DNA of 28,940 nt, taken from NCBI RefSeq assembly GCF_000315625.1, contig NW_005434645.1:246964-275903 (forward strand), written 5' to 3'. Shown here piece by piece: positions 20,901-28,940 of this stretch. Both the position numbers and the translations under genes were made by a program. The notes beneath the pieces were generated by a model. That model saw only the letters and a program-made list of their open reading frames with translations, had not been told where the DNA came from and ran no database searches. The number at the start of each line of letters is the position of its first letter. Within the stretch, counting starts at the first letter, position 1. The DNA is from Guillardia theta CCMP2712 (lineage: Eukaryota > Cryptophyceae > Pyrenomonadales > Geminigeraceae).

Positions 20901-23100
20901 CTACCGCAGGATTCACGTGCTGGTCCACCACCTCATCGCATGCCGAGATGAGCGCAGAGCCGTTGCCGAGCTCTGCTCCCTCGAGTACATGACGGCAAAG
21001 ATGCTTGCCGACGGAGTCGTCGAGCTCCTGCGAGAGTGCTCGCATGCTCTCAAGGTCTTCCCGGACTCGGTGGTCGCGCTGCACGAGGTCAAGGGCTTCA
21101 TAGGCAGGAACCTCGAGATATGGCATGCGCCGCCTTGCCACAACGTCTCCTTCCAGCTTGCCTTCCAAGAGCCCGACCGGTCTGCCGTCCTCCGCTGCTT
21201 CCGCGAGAGCGAAGTCTTCAGCGGGAACTTCGGCTCCATGCTCTTCGTTGACTGGCTGAACAAGCCGCTCGTGTCGCACCCCTGCACGCTGACGGTTCAG
21301 GAGCATGAGGACGCGGTCATGGCTGTTGCTATCTCGCCTTCGGGAAAGCTCTTGGCCTCCTGCAGCACAGACGGGACGGTCGTCATCTGCAGCAGTACAA
21401 CAGGCGACGTCCGTGCCGTCATCCGTGGACACTCCGCACAAGTCTCCTCCGTGTCCTTCAGCCCCAACAGCGACCTCCTGGCGAGCGTCGGGTGGGATCA
21501 GAGGATGTGCATGTGGAGCACGAGTACCTGGAGCAAGCAGGGCGATGCTCACTCCTTCACGAGCAACCTCAACACCGCGTCCTTCTCCTCTAACTCGTCG
21601 TACATTGCAGTAGCTGGAGGAGAGCTGGGAGGGAGCGAGGAGGCGATCTTTGTGTCCTACGCTAAGACCGGGGAACTGAAGGCTACCCTAGCTGGGCATC
21701 AGGCAGGCATCACGTGCGTGCAATTTCATCCAAGAGACGAGCAGCTCCTTGCGTCCTCGAGCTACGACGAGACCGTTAGAGTATGGAACCTCTCCACCCA
21801 CCGCCAACTCATCGCATACACAAAGCATGCAGACTGGGTCCGGGCGGTTTGCTTCAACCCCTCCTCCTCCAGCGAGCTAGCAAGTGCCGGGGAGGACAGG
21901 GTGGTGCGAGTATGGGACTTTCACTCAGGGGAGGACCGGCTCGTCCTACGAGGGCATGCACGTGAAGTCCATGCGGTGGCATGGACGAGGTGCGGGGGGT
22001 TCCTAGTGAGCGGGAGTGAAGACAAAAGCATCCGAGTGTGGAGCTCCAAGGGCGGGGAGGTGCACGCGATCCTGAGGGGACACGAGAAGGGCATCAACTC
22101 GCTGTGCTTCAATCACAACGGCAAGATCCTGGTGTCCGGGTCGAGCGATCGCGCCGTCAAGGTGTGGGTGGTGGACAAAGACCGGCAGGTGGTAGAGGAG
22201 GAGGAAGCGCACGCGGGGAGAGTCTACAAGATCGCCTTCAACCCCCAGGACCCGACGGTTGTAGCGTCGTGCAGCGCAGACAAGACCATCCAGGTGTGGA
22301 ACTTTGAGACGGGAGCTGCGACGAGTGCGGGGCTGGGAGGGCACACGGACTACGTCCTGGACGTCGCCTTCAGCCCGCACGACCCCAACTTGCTGGCCAG
22401 CTGCAGCTCGGACACGACAATCCGACTGTGGGACGTCCAGAAGTTCCGTGTGATCCTCCCTCCCCTCACCGGCCACAGCGGCGCCGTCTGCTGCCTTCTC
22501 TTCCATCCTAGCGACCCGGCCGTGCTGGCGAGTGGGAGTTCCGACAGGACCATCAGGGTCTGGAGCGTCACGGGGGGTCACCTCAGGAGGACGCTGAGGG
22601 GGCATGACAGCGGCGTCGCATCCCTGGCCTGCAGCTTGTCGAACCCAAACCTGCTGGCGAGCGGAGGGCAAGACGGGAGGATCAAGCTCTGGCACTTCCT
22701 AGAGGGATCCCCAGCAGGGGTCGACCTGGTGGGGCACGAGGGCTCCGTGAACCACCTGCGGTTCACAGAGGCAGCGAGTCGGCTCATCAGCTGCTGTCAG
22801 GGAGGGCGGGTGAGCCTGTGGGACGTTTCCTCCTTCTCCTGCCTCCTCCGCTGGGACTCCAAGGCTCAGCTGACCTGGACGTCGGAGAAGTTCGTGCTTG
22901 CGTGCGAGCAGGGGAACATCATGGTATACAACCTCCCGTCGGGGCCCGAGGCCTCCTGGTCCCCCCGGGCCTTCTTCAAGTCCCCCAACGCCATCGTTGC
23001 CATCGCCTGCTCGGGGGATCAAGTCTGTGTGGCCGACGAGTCGCGCAAGCTGCTGCGAATGCGGTTGACGAGGGACGGCAGTAGGAGGAGGTTGTTGTAA
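17965..23100 (+). CDS. Ubiquitin-like/DUF4062/NACHT/WD40 STAND NTPase, intronless
   Basis: Signal-transducing STAND NTPase of the NWD1/TEP1-like type, 1711 residues in one open frame. Residues 1-76 are ubiquitin-like: it begins MQLFV, has HAGRGLHDSRTLTEIGL where ubiquitin has its AGKQLEDGRTL strand, and ends in LGGG. Residues about 190-330 match DUF4062 (VFVTSLEDSEWERNFVRKDL, then ENRWGID). The NACHT domain has Walker A GPQGSGKT (about 576) and Walker B LTMFIDGVDEL (about 663). From about 1108 to the end come twelve clear WD40 units (for example LLASSSYDETVRVW and LLASCSSDTTIRLW) and two weaker ones, enough for two seven-blade propellers. The start is chosen because it opens the ubiquitin-like fold exactly. 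A role in scaffolded, nucleotide-switched signalling is inferred; partner and trigger are unknown. Confidence 0.9.
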   Translation: MQLFVVGCGQTRVITVDPSSSVSTLKEKLQDQQEELCNLQVWLTHAGRGLHDSRTLTEIGLINGSTLFAAYKSLGGGCGPSRLFSADAKKQRGKGRHRSSRLRSLSIFDERDLDEGSKVAAQRLAFLEMAEQIATDSSDINLESVPGFEIPRVLREGWREMLRPVSDEPSVPHEVSEEGWILRGLVGGDQASSSKALTSSFGVRVFVTSLEDSEWERNFVRKDLVPFWQEMARLNGVYLDVCENRWGIDVDFSNAHSFEEISLNELDLSQRRSLRFCHILIVGQKYGIRSFPTRIAKQRFEDLLKTIDNAHDKKLLKEFFALDINQEQVERFDGGIGKGPSYVLQLNKIDENWRRTFERIRIILSNAARMISSIDSSHGGGRIKDDDMKMMMLGMMEREFTHGDVRQEVYMTNLERVVFNRKILGLDAAKVSHPAFKIFVDVNESGMIDVDSQQMLSKFLDSMPGALERHEYLVNDWNEMSGLNPLESLEHANYLKKLCDEMCSVVSNLILDAARARRRCHNHVVEEVKTHLNFVTEEAQRFCSNPDTDHMIDNLRKYLDLTTINSDNHIFYISGPQGSGKTALMCKVAKEAINANTSGCVVVRVVGASNRSKTQMGLLKSICQQLRSAYSRTDEDFSVITFRDVVAYFRKAINDWPSQVCPLTMFIDGVDELDQRYSGSHLNWIPLGPLPDCVRMVLSFGKPENHHDQSHRKSLPLLSGHPNKLILEGVSDAKAFLSCCLKREGRKITNEQWSEVSDAFNRREDMVCSTFWLSLVASTVQDWPSFGGVVHAINPSVIGLLVDFFEGLQVKHGRELVRSSLAFIALAGPQYLDETELFHLLSLDDDALAEAYFWAVPHVRVIPPFLVKSLLHDLRHHLYRFSDGDHMKCVAYRNEKLAEVVETWLFGTSRGFKDKIERHSQLADYFDGTWSKRRKPYTGQLLKLLKDTFNELKGDRLVPRQPIVLYGTIFSPPGERVLNYRRIHVLVHHLIACRDERRAVAELCSLEYMTAKMLADGVVELLRECSHALKVFPDSVVALHEVKGFIGRNLEIWHAPPCHNVSFQLAFQEPDRSAVLRCFRESEVFSGNFGSMLFVDWLNKPLVSHPCTLTVQEHEDAVMAVAISPSGKLLASCSTDGTVVICSSTTGDVRAVIRGHSAQVSSVSFSPNSDLLASVGWDQRMCMWSTSTWSKQGDAHSFTSNLNTASFSSNSSYIAVAGGELGGSEEAIFVSYAKTGELKATLAGHQAGITCVQFHPRDEQLLASSSYDETVRVWNLSTHRQLIAYTKHADWVRAVCFNPSSSSELASAGEDRVVRVWDFHSGEDRLVLRGHAREVHAVAWTRCGGFLVSGSEDKSIRVWSSKGGEVHAILRGHEKGINSLCFNHNGKILVSGSSDRAVKVWVVDKDRQVVEEEEAHAGRVYKIAFNPQDPTVVASCSADKTIQVWNFETGAATSAGLGGHTDYVLDVAFSPHDPNLLASCSSDTTIRLWDVQKFRVILPPLTGHSGAVCCLLFHPSDPAVLASGSSDRTIRVWSVTGGHLRRTLRGHDSGVASLACSLSNPNLLASGGQDGRIKLWHFLEGSPAGVDLVGHEGSVNHLRFTEAASRLISCCQGGRVSLWDVSSFSCLLRWDSKAQLTWTSEKFVLACEQGNIMVYNLPSGPEASWSPRAFFKSPNAIVAIACSGDQVCVADESRKLLRMRLTRDGSRRRLL

Positions 23101-23180
23101 ATAGTGTGAGAGTGAAATGAAAACGTAGGTGAATTCACTTGCTCGGACTCGCCGACTCCCCCAGTGAAGACCCGGCGGTT

Positions 23181-23205
23181 GTCCCCAGTGTCACACACTG
23201 GGGAC
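23181..23205. other. Perfect 11-bp inverted repeat, 3-nt loop
   Basis: GTCCCCAGTGT and its exact complement ACACTGGGGAC flank the loop CAC, about 80 nt after the NACHT gene stop. RNA from either strand would form a stable hairpin, possibly at the mRNA 3' end. Confidence 0.7.
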
Positions 23206-23426
23206 CCACCCTACTAATTCCCGCCCCCGCCATCCCCGCCATCCTCCCCGCCTTAGACAACTTTCTCTTGGGCCGCCGCCGGCCGCCGGGCCGGGGATTC
23301 TGGGGCCCGGGCGGACGAGGCGGCGGCCAGCCCGGACCCGGCGCTGCCCCTGACCCGGGCGGCCAGAGCCCCGGCCCGTTCCAAGTTTGGAGGGGGATGA
23401 GGGGTGGTGGCAGTTGACAAGCGATC
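23206..23426. other. GC-rich intergenic block, likely promoter or 5' UTR
   Basis: The stretch 23265-23380 is almost entirely G and C with many CpG, unlike its surroundings. It sits between the NACHT gene end and the first Met of the EF-hand gene, so it may be a CpG-rich promoter or 5' UTR. No defined element was recognised. Confidence 0.5.

Positions 23427-28940
<5,514 letters not shown>

Noticed and set aside
20023-21552. Long minus-strand frames inside the NACHT gene
   Set aside because: They are antisense shadows of a GC-biased coding sequence with intact NACHT and WD40 motifs on plus.

Overview
This window looks like nuclear DNA of an intron-rich, flagellated microbial eukaryote. It has a tRNA-type adenosine deaminase, a tubulin polyglutamylase subunit, multi-exon genes with short GT-AG introns (mostly 40-60 nt) and many CT- and GA-rich simple repeats. 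The style recalls a cryptophyte alga such as Guillardia theta, but that is an inference from gene style and was not tested by a search. No rRNA, tRNA, CRISPR, phage or bacterial operon structure is visible.

Layout. 1-727: CTC microsatellite and uncertain sequence. 728-2700 (+): fucosyltransferase-like glycosyltransferase, multi-exon. 3029-3741 (-): ADAT2/TadA-like deaminase, two exons. 4014-5605 (+): TPGS1-like tubulin polyglutamylase subunit, nine exons. 5782-12340 (-): a very unusual gene. Thirty exons join with consistent phase into a predicted 1665-residue protein: cytochrome b5, phospho-motif linker, four globin or globin-like units, ankyrin-like region, six-helix TRP-like ion channel. 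12341-14460: gene-poor, including a partial duplicate of sequence found at 17.1-18.3 kb. 14461-16444 (-): four-helix membrane protein with a Gly-Tyr-Asn repeat ectodomain and an SRCR domain. 16445-17964: gene-poor, the other copy of the duplicated sequence. 17965-23100 (+): intronless 1711-residue ubiquitin-like/DUF4062/NACHT/WD40 STAND protein. 23427 to the window end (+): EF-hand plus ankyrin-repeat gene, cut by the window edge.

The genes do not form an operon. The theme is signalling and sensing: a putative haem-sensing cation channel, a receptor-like SRCR membrane protein, a STAND NTPase with a double WD40 propeller and a calcium/ankyrin scaffold, beside housekeeping genes (tRNA editing, flagellar tubulin modification, glycosylation). 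The strongest candidate for an undescribed system is the cytochrome b5-globin-ankyrin-TRP fusion. Exon models were built by hand from GT/AG sites and reading phase. Where they failed to close, the entry says so.
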